NCBI RefSeq assembly: GCF_036169555.1
Contig: NZ_CP108032.1
Coordinates: 6,634,001-6,698,000, forward strand
DNA: 64,000 nt
From: Streptomyces sp. NBC_00306
Lineage (GTDB): Bacteria; Actinomycetota; Actinomycetes; Streptomycetales; Streptomycetaceae
Direction of reading: 5' to 3'
Of this stretch, positions 32,944 through 41,649 are shown piece by piece. The position numbers and the translations under genes are program-made. The notes beneath the pieces were generated by a model. The model did no database searches. It was given only the letters and a program-made list of their open reading frames with translations, and was not told the origin of the DNA. Within the stretch, counting starts at the first letter, position 1. Each line of letters opens with the position of its first letter.

Positions 32944-34914
32944 TTGGCCACGACCGTCCGGCGCACCGTACTGACCCTGCCCGCAGCCCCCGTGGGGCCG
33001 CCGAACCCGCTGCCCGCGCTGCGACCGCTCGACGAGATGCACGCGATCGACGAGCGGACCAGAGCGGAACTGCCGCGCGAGATGGCGCGGCAGATCGGCT
33101 ACGAGCCGTTGCGCACCCTGCTGCCGGTGCGCGTACTGGACGGCTACGGCCGCGACCGCGCCCCCGCCGATCTCGACGCGATCGTCATCGAGAACGACCA
33201 CCTGCGTGCGACCGTGCTCCCGGGCCTCGGCGGCCGGATCCACTCGCTGCACCACAAGCCCACCGGCCGTGAACTCCTCTACCGCAACCCGGTGTTCCAG
33301 CCGGCCGACTTCGCGCTCAACGGTGCCTGGTACTCCGGCGGCATCGAGTGGAACATCGGCGCGACCGGCCACACCACACTGTCCTGCGCACCCCTGCACG
33401 CGGCCGTCGTGCCGGCCCCGGACGGCGGCCGGATGGTCAGGCTCTGGGAATGGGAACGGCTGCGGGACCTGCCCTTCCAGGTCGATCTGTGGCTGCCCGC
33501 CGACTCCGCGTTCCTCCATGTCGGCGTGCGGATCCGCAATCCGCACGAGAAGCCCGCGCCCGTGTACTGGTGGTCCAACATCGCCGTCGAGGAGCACGCG
33601 ACCACCCGCGTGCTCGCCCCCGCCGACGAAGCCTGGCACTTCGGTTACGAACGCAGCCTGCGCCGGGTGCCCGTACCGGAGTACCGCGGCGCGGACCGGA
33701 CGTATCCGCTGCGCAGTGAGTACCCGGCCGACTACTTCTACGAAGTGCCCCCCGAGGCCCGCAAATGGATCGCCTCCCTGGACGCCGTGGGGCAGGGCCT
33801 CGTGCAGACATCGACCGACACCCTGCGCGGCCGGAAGCTGTTCCTGTGGGGCTCCGGACGCGGCGGCCGGCGCTGGCAGCAGTGGCTGACCGAGCCGGAC
33901 ACCCCGGGATACGCCGAGATCCAGGCCGGTCTCGCCCGCACCCAGCTGGAACACGTACGGCTCGACGGCGGCGAGGAGTTCAGCTGGCTGGAGTCGTACG
34001 GCCCGCTGGCCGCGGACCCCGACACGGTGCACGGCGAGGACTGGGGCGCGGCCCGTGCCGAGGTGGAGGCGCGCCTCGCGGACGCGCTGCCGCGCGAGAC
34101 CGTCGACGCCGCGTACGAGGCCTGGCTGCCCTGCGCGGACACCGAACCGGCCACCCGGCTCGCCCGCGGATCCGGCTGGGGAGCGCTCGAAGTCCTGCGC
34201 GCGGGCCACAAACTGCCCGGCACACCCTTCGACGAGTCGACGCTCGACGAGGAACAGGCGCCCTGGCGTGAGCTGTTGACGAGCGGTGTCCTGCCCGAGC
34301 CGCGCCGCGTCGCCCCGCCGGGCCCCTCACTCGTCGCCCCGCACTGGCGGGACATGCTGGAGACCGCTCCCGCCGACCCGCTGACCGAGTACCACCTGGG
34401 TGTCGCCCAGTGGCACGCCGGCGATCTCGCGCAGGCCGTCCGGAGCTGGGAGCGGGGACTGGCGCTCGCCCCCTCGCGCTGGCCGTTGCTGCGCTGCCTC
34501 GCCGTCGCGGACCAGGAGGGCGGCAACGGCCGACGGGCCGCCGAACGCTATCTGGAGGCGTTCGACGACCTGTGCCAGGAGCGTCGCGACGACGGCGAGG
34601 CATGGACGGCGGCCCTGGCGGCTCTCGGCCGTGAGGCGATCGACGCACTCCTCGCGGCCGACCGTCCGGCGGACGCCCGCTCGGTCTGGTCCCGGCTGCG
34701 CCCGGCGGTACGGCAGCGCGGCCGGTTCCGTCTCGCGGAGGCCAGACTGCTCCTCGCCGAGGGCCGGCCGCGGGAGGCACGGGCGGTCTTCGACGAGGGC
34801 TTCGAGGTCGCCGACCTGCGGGAGGGTGCGGAGATCCTCAACGAGGTCTGGGCGGCCACGACGGACGACCCGCTGCCCGACGCGTACGAGTACCGGATGC
34901 GGCCGCAGGGCTGA
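32944..34914 (+). CDS. DUF5107 and TPR domain protein
   Basis: Protein of 656 residues starting TTG with GCGAGG upstream; no other start fits. Residues about 50-350 form a DUF5107 domain, a galactose-mutarotase-like beta-sandwich (IENDHLRATVLPGLGGRIHS, WYSGGIEWNIG, YWWSNIAVEE). Residues about 470-640 are TPR-like helices (YHLGVAQWHAGDLAQAVRSW, RLAEARLLLAEGRPREARAV). Such proteins are thought to act on or bind carbohydrates. It is a single gene, converging on the VOC gene. Confidence 0.82.
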   Translation: MATTVRRTVLTLPAAPVGPPNPLPALRPLDEMHAIDERTRAELPREMARQIGYEPLRTLLPVRVLDGYGRDRAPADLDAIVIENDHLRATVLPGLGGRIHSLHHKPTGRELLYRNPVFQPADFALNGAWYSGGIEWNIGATGHTTLSCAPLHAAVVPAPDGGRMVRLWEWERLRDLPFQVDLWLPADSAFLHVGVRIRNPHEKPAPVYWWSNIAVEEHATTRVLAPADEAWHFGYERSLRRVPVPEYRGADRTYPLRSEYPADYFYEVPPEARKWIASLDAVGQGLVQTSTDTLRGRKLFLWGSGRGGRRWQQWLTEPDTPGYAEIQAGLARTQLEHVRLDGGEEFSWLESYGPLAADPDTVHGEDWGAARAEVEARLADALPRETVDAAYEAWLPCADTEPATRLARGSGWGALEVLRAGHKLPGTPFDESTLDEEQAPWRELLTSGVLPEPRRVAPPGPSLVAPHWRDMLETAPADPLTEYHLGVAQWHAGDLAQAVRSWERGLALAPSRWPLLRCLAVADQEGGNGRRAAERYLEAFDDLCQERRDDGEAWTAALAALGREAIDALLAADRPADARSVWSRLRPAVRQRGRFRLAEARLLLAEGRPREARAVFDEGFEVADLREGAEILNEVWAATTDDPLPDAYEYRMRPQG

Positions 34915-34938
34915 CGCGGTTGCCCCGGCGGCCGGTGC

Positions 34939-35289
34939 TCAGACCGCCTTGCGGTCGACGTACTCGAAGACCGCGCCGTCGGGGTGAACGGCGATCAGAT
35001 TGCGGCCCGCGGGGGTCGGGACCGGTCCGGCCACGACCTGTGCGCCGACCTGGGAGAGGGTGGCGTACGCATCGTCCACGTCGGCGACCGCGATCGTCGC
35101 CGTCACCTTGCGCAGCACTTCGAGCTCCGACTCGGGGCCGCTCATCAGCAGGAAGCAGCCGACGGCCGCGACCGAGACACCGCCGCGCTCGAAGCGCATC
35201 GGCTCGGTGCCGGTGAGGCGTTGGTAGAAGGCCGCCGCGGCCTCCAGGTCGTCGACGCAGATGCGCAGCGTGGTTCCCAGGATCTCCAT
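34939..35289 (-). CDS. VOC-family (glyoxalase-like) protein
   Basis: Protein of 116 residues with one pair of betaalphabetabetabeta units: LRICVDDLEAAAAFYQRLTG and ATIAVADVDDAYATLSQVGA. It ends VHPDGAVFEYVDRKAV, including the late Glu metal ligand. There is no clear catalytic assignment; members include dioxygenases, resistance proteins and binding proteins. Convergent with the DUF5107 gene. Confidence 0.82.
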   Translation of the reverse strand: MEILGTTLRICVDDLEAAAAFYQRLTGTEPMRFERGGVSVAAVGCFLLMSGPESELEVLRKVTATIAVADVDDAYATLSQVGAQVVAGPVPTPAGRNLIAVHPDGAVFEYVDRKAV

Positions 35290-35405
35290 AGGCAGAGCCT
35301 AGTAAAGGGGGCGGGGAGGTGGAATAAGTTGCCCGATTGAGGGCGTGATGCGAGGATCCGCGGCGCCGGTCGGGCTTGCGGGGATGGCGGTCCACCGCGG
35401 GACGT

Positions 35406-36215
35406 TCAGGCCCGGCAGAGCACCTCGGCGTGCGGCACGAGGAAACAGGCGTCCTCGTGCGAGCCCCACGCGCGCCAGCCCTCGGCGATGGCCTTCAGCC
35501 GGTCGGCGGTGGTGTGACCGCCGTCGACCGCGAGTTCGGCATACACCGACGCCGTCGTCCGGTCCGCCCACAGCCCGCTCCACCACGCCCGGTCCTGCGC
35601 TCCGGCGAAACACCACGCCGAGGCGGTGACGGTGACCTCGTCGAAGCCGGCGGCGCGCGCCCAGGACAGCAGCTGCCGACCGGCGTCGGGCTCACCGCCG
35701 TTGGCCCGTGCGACCCGACGGTAGAGGTCCAGCCACTCCTCCAGCAGAGGGGTCTCGGGGAACCAGGTGAAGGTGCCGTAGTCGCTGTCGCGCGCGGCGA
35801 CCGTGCCGCCGGGGCGGCACACCCGTCGCATCTCGCGCAGCGCCTGGACCGGGTCACCCACGTGCTGAAGCACCTGATGCGCATGGACGACGTCGAACGA
35901 GTCGTCGGGGAAGTCCAGTGCGTGGACGTCGGCGACGGTGAAGTCCGTGTTGCCCAGCCCGCGTTCGGCCGCCAGCTCACGGGCCTTGCCGACGATGTCC
36001 GCGGCCAGGTCCACGCCCGTGACATGGCCCTCGGGGACCAGGGCCGCCAGGTCGGCGGTGATGGTCCCCGGGCCGCAACCGATGTCGAGGATCCTCATGC
36101 CGGGCTGCAGCTCGTCGAGGAGGTAGGCGGCCGAATTGGCCGCGGTGCGCCAGGTGTGCGAGCGCAGTACGGACTCGTGGTGACCGTGGGTGTAGACGGC
36201 GGTCTCCTGCGGCAT
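35406..36215 (-). CDS. UbiE/COQ5-type class I SAM methyltransferase
   Basis: Protein of 269 residues. Motif I is ILDIGCGPGTITADLAALVP, then GVDLAADIVGKAREL, VADVHALDFPDDSFDVVHAH and VCRPGG. The ATG at 36215 has GGAG upstream, which excludes a longer in-frame extension. The C-terminal part (VYAELAVDGGHTTADRL) resembles methyltransferases annotated on small molecules in Streptomyces; the substrate is unknown. Confidence 0.87.
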   Translation of the reverse strand: MPQETAVYTHGHHESVLRSHTWRTAANSAAYLLDELQPGMRILDIGCGPGTITADLAALVPEGHVTGVDLAADIVGKARELAAERGLGNTDFTVADVHALDFPDDSFDVVHAHQVLQHVGDPVQALREMRRVCRPGGTVAARDSDYGTFTWFPETPLLEEWLDLYRRVARANGGEPDAGRQLLSWARAAGFDEVTVTASAWCFAGAQDRAWWSGLWADRTTASVYAELAVDGGHTTADRLKAIAEGWRAWGSHEDACFLVPHAEVLCRA

Positions 36216-36324
36216 GGCCGGATCTCCTCTGGTGCGAACTGCCCCGGATGATGAGAACAGCCTAGGGCGCTCCGCCGCATATTGAGACCCGCGTCTTGCA
36301 TGATGGACGCGGACCGGGCGTGGC

Positions 36325-36351
36325 GCGTTAGGCACCGAGGCCGCCGGGTAC
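36325..36351 (+). promoter_or_regulatory. Sigma-B-like promoter placed to give a leaderless mRNA
   Basis: GCGT (36325-36328) and GGGTAC (36346-36351) fit the Streptomyces sigma-B pattern GNNT-N14-16-GGGTAY, with a spacer of 17 rather than 14-16. Only 9 nt lie between GGGTAC and the ATG at 36361, and no ribosome site is present. The same layout occurs upstream of the gene starting at 40032. Confidence 0.55.
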
Positions 36352-36360
36352 CCGCGCCCC

Positions 36361-36792
36361 ATGGACACGAACCTGTCGGATCTCGCGGCTCAGAATGTTG
36401 CGCAGGTCGTCCGGGACGCCCTCAAGGACGAGTTGCGCGAGCAGACCAAGAAGCAGCGGCACGCCGCCCGTATGTACGCGGGCGCCAGTGCCGCCGGTCT
36501 CTACGGCGGTGCGGCGGTCGTCGCCAGCGCCGTCCTCGCGCTCGCCCTCGTGATACCCGGCTGGGCGGCCGCCCTGATCGTCGCCGTTCTGCTGCTGGCC
36601 GCGGCCGAGATGATGAAGCGCGCCGCCAAGCCGGGGCCGGATGCGGCCGTCGCCGGGACGACCGGAACCCCGGCGGTGGTCGAGGAGCCGCCCATGCCGG
36701 AGGCGCCCCCGGTCGTACCGCCCGCCGGGAGCCCGGTCGGCCCGCCGCCCGTCACACCGCCGGCCGTGCCGCACGCGCGCGAGAAGGAGTAG
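36361..36792 (+). CDS. Putative actinobacterial Holin-X / phage-holin-family membrane protein
   Basis: Protein of 143 residues. An N-terminal amphipathic helix (LRE QTKKQRHAARMY region) is followed by two membrane helices (about 38-60 and 62-85) and a Pro/Val-rich cytoplasmic tail ending HAREKE. The layout fits the Holin-X family of actinobacteria, which is chromosomal and not linked to phage here. A sigma-B-like promoter suggests osmotic or envelope-stress induction. There is no Shine-Dalgarno, consistent with leaderless translation. Confidence 0.75.
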   Translation: MDTNLSDLAAQNVAQVVRDALKDELREQTKKQRHAARMYAGASAAGLYGGAAVVASAVLALALVIPGWAAALIVAVLLLAAAEMMKRAAKPGPDAAVAGTTGTPAVVEEPPMPEAPPVVPPAGSPVGPPPVTPPAVPHAREKE

Positions 36793-36844
36793 ATCTCCGA
36801 GGCAAGTCCCCGACCCGGCAACGGGAGTGTGCGGACAGGCGAGA

Positions 36845-36878
36845 TGAGGGGGCGTCCACCGCGGTGGACGCCCCCTCA
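36845..36878 (+). terminator. Perfect 16-bp hairpin terminator
   Basis: TGAGGGGGCGTCCACC pairs perfectly with GGTGGACGCCCCCTCA around a 2-nt loop. It sits 53 bp after the Holin-X-like gene. Confidence 0.8.
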
Positions 36879-36908
36879 CCCGTATCCAGGTGGGCGAGCG
36901 AGATCGCC

Positions 36909-37020
36909 TTTCGCGTCGGGCTCGGGAAGGCTAGGGTTCCGGCGCAGCGAGCCACCCACGAGGAGCCAGAGATGCCCGGTCGTCCGAGCGCGCGTTGACG
37001 TTGTAGGCCGTGACCGGCCT
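36909..37020 (+). promoter_or_regulatory. Leader region with promoter, 8-codon peptide and hairpin upstream of an MFS gene
   Basis: TTTCGC (36909-36914) and TAGGGT (36932-36937) with 17 nt between form a possible promoter. GAGGAG then precedes ATG at 36972 of a mini-gene (36972-36998) encoding MPGRPSAR. A stem AGGCCG/CGGCCT (37005-37020) follows. The remaining 115 bp to the MFS start show nothing else. The layout resembles a translational attenuator, but no anti-terminator pair could be confirmed by eye. Confidence 0.4.
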
Positions 37021-37134
37021 GTCATCGCGTGCTGCCCTTGACGTTGCGGCACAGCGAGCCTTCCCCTGCCCGAACCGGTGCGCCTGAGACGCGCCGGGTG
37101 ACGGGCCTCGTTGTCGGCAACCCGAGGGATCCCC

Positions 37135-38502
37135 GTGCCGTCCGCATCCTCCGCCGTATCCGATTCCGGCCGGCCTGCTCCGTCGAGCCTGTGGCGGGAC
37201 GCCGACTTCCGCAGACTCTGGATGGGGCAGACAGCCTCCCAACTCGGCGAACACGCCCATCTGGTGATCCTGCCGCTCTTCGCCGTCGTGACACTCGACG
37301 CCAGCGCCGGCCAACTGGGTGCCCTTCGCGCGGTGGGGCAGGCGCCGATCCTGCTGCTCTCGCTCTTCGCCGGCGCGTGGGTCGACAGATGGCGGACCCG
37401 TACGACGATGGTGCTCACGGACGTCGGCCGGGCTCTCGTCCTGGGCGCCGCCGCCGTGGCCGGCCTCTTCGGCGTGCTCGGCCTGCCCGCGTTGACGGCG
37501 CTCGCCTTCGCCGTCGGGACCCTGTCCGTGTTCTTCGACGTGGCCTACCAGGCGTCTCTCGTACGGCTGGTGGAACGCGACCGACTGGTGCGAGGCAACA
37601 GCGCGCTGGAGGGCAGCCGGTCCGCGGCGCAGATCGCCGGTCCCGCTCTCGGCGGTGCGTTGGTGACCCTGTTGTCGGCGCCGCTCGCCACCGCCTCCAA
37701 CGCACTGTTCTTCGCGCTGTCGTTCCTGTCGATCCGGCGGATCCGCCGCTCAGAATCCGCCCCGGAACGCGCGGAACGTCCCCCAGGCGTCTGGCGGCGG
37801 ATCCAGGAGGGCCTGCGATTCGTCGCCGGCGACACCGCACTGCGGGCCGTGTGCCTGGCCTCGGCCGCCTTCCAGTTCTCCTTCGCGGCCATGATGACCG
37901 TCTATCTGCTCTTCCTGCCGCGGGAACTGCACCTGTCGGGAACGGTCGTAGGGCTGGTACTCGCGGCGGCGGGACCCGGCGCGCTGCTGGGCGCGCTGCT
38001 GGCCGCCCGCCTGCCGAGCCGGTTCGGCCACGGCGTGGTGCTCGTGTGCGCGGCGGTACTCGGCGACGGCGTGTTCCTGTGCGTGCCCGCGCTGCGCGGC
38101 TCCTCCGCGGTGACGATTCCCGTACTCCTCGCGGCCGGCTTCGTGTTCGGGCTCGGCGGCCAGTTGGTGAACGTCACGGTCATGGCCGTCCGGCAGGCCG
38201 TCACTCCGGCCGGGATGCAGGGCCGCGCGGCCGCGACGATCACGTTTGTCGGCATGGGACTGACCCCGCTCGGTTCTCTGCTCGGCGGAATCCTGGCGCA
38301 GGAGTGGGGACTGCGCGCCGGCCTGCTGGTGACGGCCGCGGGCATGATGCTGTCCCCGGCGGTGATGGCTGTGTCCCCACTCGCCCGCCTGGGTCGGGAA
38401 CTCCCCGCCCCGCGCGACGCGCCTGTGAGCTCGAACGAGAGCTCGAACGACGCGCCGCCGGGTTCGCACGACGCGCCGCCGAGCTCACGCTCCTCGACGT
38501 GA
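37135..38502 (+). CDS. MFS exporter (EntS-like MFS_3 type)
   Basis: Protein of 455 residues with 12 predicted membrane helices. The family loop between helices 2 and 3 is AGAWVDRWRTRTTM. The helix 4-5 region includes FFDVAYQASLVRLVERDRL with the EGSRSAAQIAGPALGG stretch typical of EntS-like exporters. The GTG at 37135 has GAGGGAT upstream; a TTG 24 nt earlier is less supported. The C-terminal tail is Ser/Asn/Pro-rich. Possible substrates are siderophores, antibiotics or macrolides. Confidence 0.88.
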   Translation: MPSASSAVSDSGRPAPSSLWRDADFRRLWMGQTASQLGEHAHLVILPLFAVVTLDASAGQLGALRAVGQAPILLLSLFAGAWVDRWRTRTTMVLTDVGRALVLGAAAVAGLFGVLGLPALTALAFAVGTLSVFFDVAYQASLVRLVERDRLVRGNSALEGSRSAAQIAGPALGGALVTLLSAPLATASNALFFALSFLSIRRIRRSESAPERAERPPGVWRRIQEGLRFVAGDTALRAVCLASAAFQFSFAAMMTVYLLFLPRELHLSGTVVGLVLAAAGPGALLGALLAARLPSRFGHGVVLVCAAVLGDGVFLCVPALRGSSAVTIPVLLAAGFVFGLGGQLVNVTVMAVRQAVTPAGMQGRAAATITFVGMGLTPLGSLLGGILAQEWGLRAGLLVTAAGMMLSPAVMAVSPLARLGRELPAPRDAPVSSNESSNDAPPGSHDAPPSSRSST

Positions 38503-38520
38503 GTCCTTGCCCGCCCGAGG

Positions 38521-40032
38521 TCACAGAAGCGCCTGCGGCCGGTAGACCGTGAGCGCCTCCGCCGCCTTGTCGATGACCAACTCACCGGGGGCCTCGGTCA
38601 CTTCACCGTCGAACGCCAGCGGAGTGCCCGGCGCCAGGCCCGTGATGCGGACCCTGCGCAGCTTCTGGGCCGCGTGCACCGGCGACCGGCTCAGCGGTCC
38701 CGCGAGTGCCGCCGCCAGCAGGCGCACGCCCGGCCACCGGCCGCCGTGCACGACGCGTACGTCCAGCAGTCCGTCTGCGAGGTCCTGCCGGTGCCCGGGC
38801 GTCGGCCCCATGCGCTGGTACATGCCGTTGCCGGCGAACAGCAGCCACATCGGGCGCCGGCGACCCTGGACGTCGGCCTCCAGAGGATGCTCGCCGCGCA
38901 GGACGACCAGCGCCGCGAGCACCCCCGCCGGCCAGCCGCCGATCCGCGGCGACCAGTGTTCGCGGATGCGGACCAGTTCCGGGTAGACGCCCAGGCTGAA
39001 GGTGTTGAGGAAGTATCCGGAGCGCTCCTTGCCCTGGGCTGCGGGCGGGCCGGGCGTGAAGCGGCCGAGGTCGACCTTGACGGCCTCGCCGCCCGCGAGC
39101 GCTCGGCATGTGTCGTGGACCGACTCGATGCCGAGGTCGTAGGCGAAGTGGTTGAACGTACCGCCGGGGAAGACCGCCAACGGCACACCGCGGTGCGCGG
39201 CCACGACAGCCGCCCGGTTGATGGTGCCGTCGCCGCCGAAGATGCCCAGCGCCTGTCCGCGTCCGGCCGCCTTCTCCAGCTCCGCGTGCAGATCCTCCGG
39301 TTCGCACTCCACGACCTCGGCCATCGGCAGCGCCTCTTGCAGCAGGTGCGACGAGTCCGCCGATCCCGACTGGCGGTTGACCACGACCACCAGGCCGTCG
39401 CCGCCGGGCAGTACGGGCGCGCTGGTCTGCGGCCGGCCGGGCGGCGGCAGCTGGGACCTGGTCGGCACCACCCCGCGGACGGCGAAGGCCGCCCCGACGC
39501 CCAGCGCCGCCCCCACCAGGACGTCGCTCGGGTAGTGCACGCCCGTGTAGATACGGGAGAACGCCACCGAGACCGCAGCGGGGGCGATGATCGCGCCCCA
39601 GCTCTTGGACTCCAGGGCGACACCGGTCGCGAAGGCGGCGGCCGAGGCGGCGTGCCCGGACGGGAAGGACGTCGTGAAGGGCTGCCGCTTCAGCTGCCGT
39701 ATCACCGGCACCGCGTCCAGCATCGGCCGCGCCCGGCGCACCGACCGCTTCGCGACCGTGTTGATGGTGGCCGAGGCCAGTGCCAGGGACGCCACCCCGC
39801 GCACGGCGGCCCGGCGGGAGCGGGGGCTGCGCCCCAGCGCGACCATCCCTGCCGCCGCACCGAACCAGAGCAGTCCGTGGTTGGCGCTGCGGCTCAGCCG
39901 TGGCAGCACCGGCTCGGCACCCGGCCACTCCCGGGCGGCCACGGTGCTGAAAATCTGCCGGTCCCAGCTGCTGAGCAGCGCCGAGATTCTGTCCCGGAGC
40001 TGAGGGTTCACCTGTGTATGAGCGTCAGACAT
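38521..40032 (-). CDS. PAP2 phosphatase - diacylglycerol kinase fusion
   Basis: Protein of 503 residues with two enzymes in one chain. Residues about 60-200 are a PAP2 lipid phosphatase in the membrane (KRSVRRARP, SFPSGHAASAAA, SRIYTGVHYPSD: the three-part PAP2 signature). Residues about 225-500 are a DAGK/sphingosine-kinase-like catalytic domain (VVVVNRQSGSAD, GIFGGDGTINRAA, FPGGTFNHFAYDLG). Together they could cycle phosphatidate and diacylglycerol. There is no Shine-Dalgarno site; a sigma-B-like promoter ends 9 nt before the ATG. Confidence 0.92.
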   Translation of the reverse strand: MSDAHTQVNPQLRDRISALLSSWDRQIFSTVAAREWPGAEPVLPRLSRSANHGLLWFGAAAGMVALGRSPRSRRAAVRGVASLALASATINTVAKRSVRRARPMLDAVPVIRQLKRQPFTTSFPSGHAASAAAFATGVALESKSWGAIIAPAAVSVAFSRIYTGVHYPSDVLVGAALGVGAAFAVRGVVPTRSQLPPPGRPQTSAPVLPGGDGLVVVVNRQSGSADSSHLLQEALPMAEVVECEPEDLHAELEKAAGRGQALGIFGGDGTINRAAVVAAHRGVPLAVFPGGTFNHFAYDLGIESVHDTCRALAGGEAVKVDLGRFTPGPPAAQGKERSGYFLNTFSLGVYPELVRIREHWSPRIGGWPAGVLAALVVLRGEHPLEADVQGRRRPMWLLFAGNGMYQRMGPTPGHRQDLADGLLDVRVVHGGRWPGVRLLAAALAGPLSRSPVHAAQKLRRVRITGLAPGTPLAFDGEVTEAPGELVIDKAAEALTVYRPQALL

Positions 40033-40041
40033 GGGTCGCGG

Positions 40042-40067
40042 GTACCCCGTGGACGGGTCCGCCACGC
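40042..40067 (-). promoter_or_regulatory. Sigma-B-like promoter of the PAP2-DAGK gene
   Basis: On the minus strand GCGT (complement of 40064-40067) and GGGTAC (complement of 40042-40047) are separated by 16 nt, within the sigma-B pattern GNNT-N14-16-GGGTAY. The ATG begins 9 nt after GGGTAC, exactly as upstream of the gene at 36361. Confidence 0.6.
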
Positions 40068-40338
40068 TGAACGTCCGCCATCGGGCACCTGTCCGTCCGG
40101 CATCCGCGAACACCCCGACGCAAGGACTTCCACCGCCTACGATCAGGGGCATGGTCGTCGACAGGCACAACCGCGCGCTCCCGGCCGCTTCTTCGCGCCG
40201 CCCGCGGTCCTCCTGTCCCTGTTGATTCCGGACGCACCTCCCGGATTCCTCCGGCCTTCGCGTCTCTTCCGCCTCACCGGCGTTCCGTTCGACCAACACC
40301 CCTGCCTCTGACGCCTTCTTGATTTCGTGGAGTTTGTG
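40068..40338. other. Divergent intergenic stretch
   Basis: About 270 bp between the PAP2-DAGK gene and the sulfite-oxidase-like gene. I see no convincing gene. A TTGATT sequence at 40222 may belong to a promoter for the downstream gene, without a good -10. Confidence 0.35.
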
Positions 40339-41532
40339 GTGATTTCTGCCCTGAACCGTCGTGACCTGCTGAGACTGCTCGTCGCCGCACCCGCCGCGGC
40401 CCACCTGCCGGCCGTCGCCCCCGCCGCGGCTGCACCCGCGGGCCCTGCCGCCCCCGGCATTCTCAAGCCGCTCCCACCGGAGATCTTCACCGTGCGCGGC
40501 ACCAACGCCGAGACCAACCCCGCGGCGCTGCGTACCACCGGTCTGCTCGCCCCCGCCGACCACTTCTTCGTGCGGAACCACACCTCCACCCCACGGATCG
40601 CGGAGAGCGACTGGAAGCTGACGGTCTGGGGCAGCGGACTGCACGGCCGCCGCCCGGTCGACTTCAGCTACGGCCGGCTCCGGTCCCTGCCCTCGGTCAC
40701 CCGGACCGCGGTCGTCGAGTGCGCGGGCAACGGCCGCAGTTTCTACACCACCCAGCAGGGCGAGCCGGTCACCGGAACCGCCTGGACGCTCGGTGCCATC
40801 GGAGCGGCGCGCTGGCGCGGGGTCCGGCTGCGGGACGTCCTGCACCACGCCGGGGTCTCCTCGTCCGCGGTGGACGTCATGCCGCGCGGTCTGGACGACC
40901 CCTTCGTCAGCAGCGGCGTCGACCTCGGCCGGGTGCGGCGCCCGCTGCCGCTCGCCAAGGCGCTCGACGACGTCATCCTCGCGTACGAGATGAACGGTGA
41001 ACCCCTGCCGTACGACCACGGCTTTCCCGTCCGCGTGATCGTCCCCTCCTGGATCGGGATCGCCTCGATCAAATGGCTGGGGGACATCGAGGTCAGCTAC
41101 ACACCGCTCGCCTCGCCGTGGAACACGGACTTCTACCGCCTTTTCGGGCCCGCACACCCGCCCGGCGGCAGTGCTCCGCTCACTCGCCAGACGATCAAGA
41201 GCGCCATCGAGCTGCCCTTCGGCGCGACCCTCGAAGCGGGCCGGACCCTTCGGCTGACCGGCCGGGCCTGGTCGGCCGCCGCCCCGGTGCGCGAGGTCGA
41301 GATCAGCACCGACGGCGGGAGCCACTGGCGCCGGACCCGGCTGCGCGACACTCCACGGCGCAACGGCTGGGTCCGCTGGACCGCCGACTGGAGACCGCGC
41401 AGCACCGGCCCGGCCGACCTGCTCGCCCGGACGACGGACCGCTCGGGCAACACCCAGCCGGCGCGGTCGGTCCACAACACCCAGGGCTATCTCTTCGACG
41501 CGGTGGTCCGCCATCCCGTCACCGTCGTCTGA
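40339..41532 (+). CDS. Sulfite-oxidase-like molybdopterin protein
   Basis: Protein of about 397 residues. A twin-Arg-like N-terminus (LNRRDLLRLLVAAPAAA) suggests Tat export of the folded cofactor-containing enzyme. The Moco ligand Cys is Cys128 in VVECAGNGR. The following WRGVRLRDVL and GYSFP-like YDHGFPVRVIVPSWIG segments are typical of SUOX/YedY-type domains. The C-terminal Mo-co dimerisation domain (about 280-397) is present. The GTG at 40339 is chosen from three GTGs by spacing from GGAG. No heme domain, so an external electron acceptor is needed. Confidence 0.87.
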   Translation: MISALNRRDLLRLLVAAPAAAHLPAVAPAAAAPAGPAAPGILKPLPPEIFTVRGTNAETNPAALRTTGLLAPADHFFVRNHTSTPRIAESDWKLTVWGSGLHGRRPVDFSYGRLRSLPSVTRTAVVECAGNGRSFYTTQQGEPVTGTAWTLGAIGAARWRGVRLRDVLHHAGVSSSAVDVMPRGLDDPFVSSGVDLGRVRRPLPLAKALDDVILAYEMNGEPLPYDHGFPVRVIVPSWIGIASIKWLGDIEVSYTPLASPWNTDFYRLFGPAHPPGGSAPLTRQTIKSAIELPFGATLEAGRTLRLTGRAWSAAAPVREVEISTDGGSHWRRTRLRDTPRRNGWVRWTADWRPRSTGPADLLARTTDRSGNTQPARSVHNTQGYLFDAVVRHPVTVV

Positions 41533-41649
41533 CGCCCCTGCTGCGTTCGCGCGGACCGGCTCTCCCGCACGGCGGGCTCGGGCAAACCTCCGTATAAAGG
41601 GCTCGTGGGCCGGGCGGGCCCTCGGGACACGAACGGCGGAGGCGGCGGC

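Noticed and set aside
36361..36792. Prophage origin for the holin-like gene
   Set aside because: No integrase, lysin, capsid or attachment site is nearby, and chromosomal Holin-X proteins are usual in actinobacteria.
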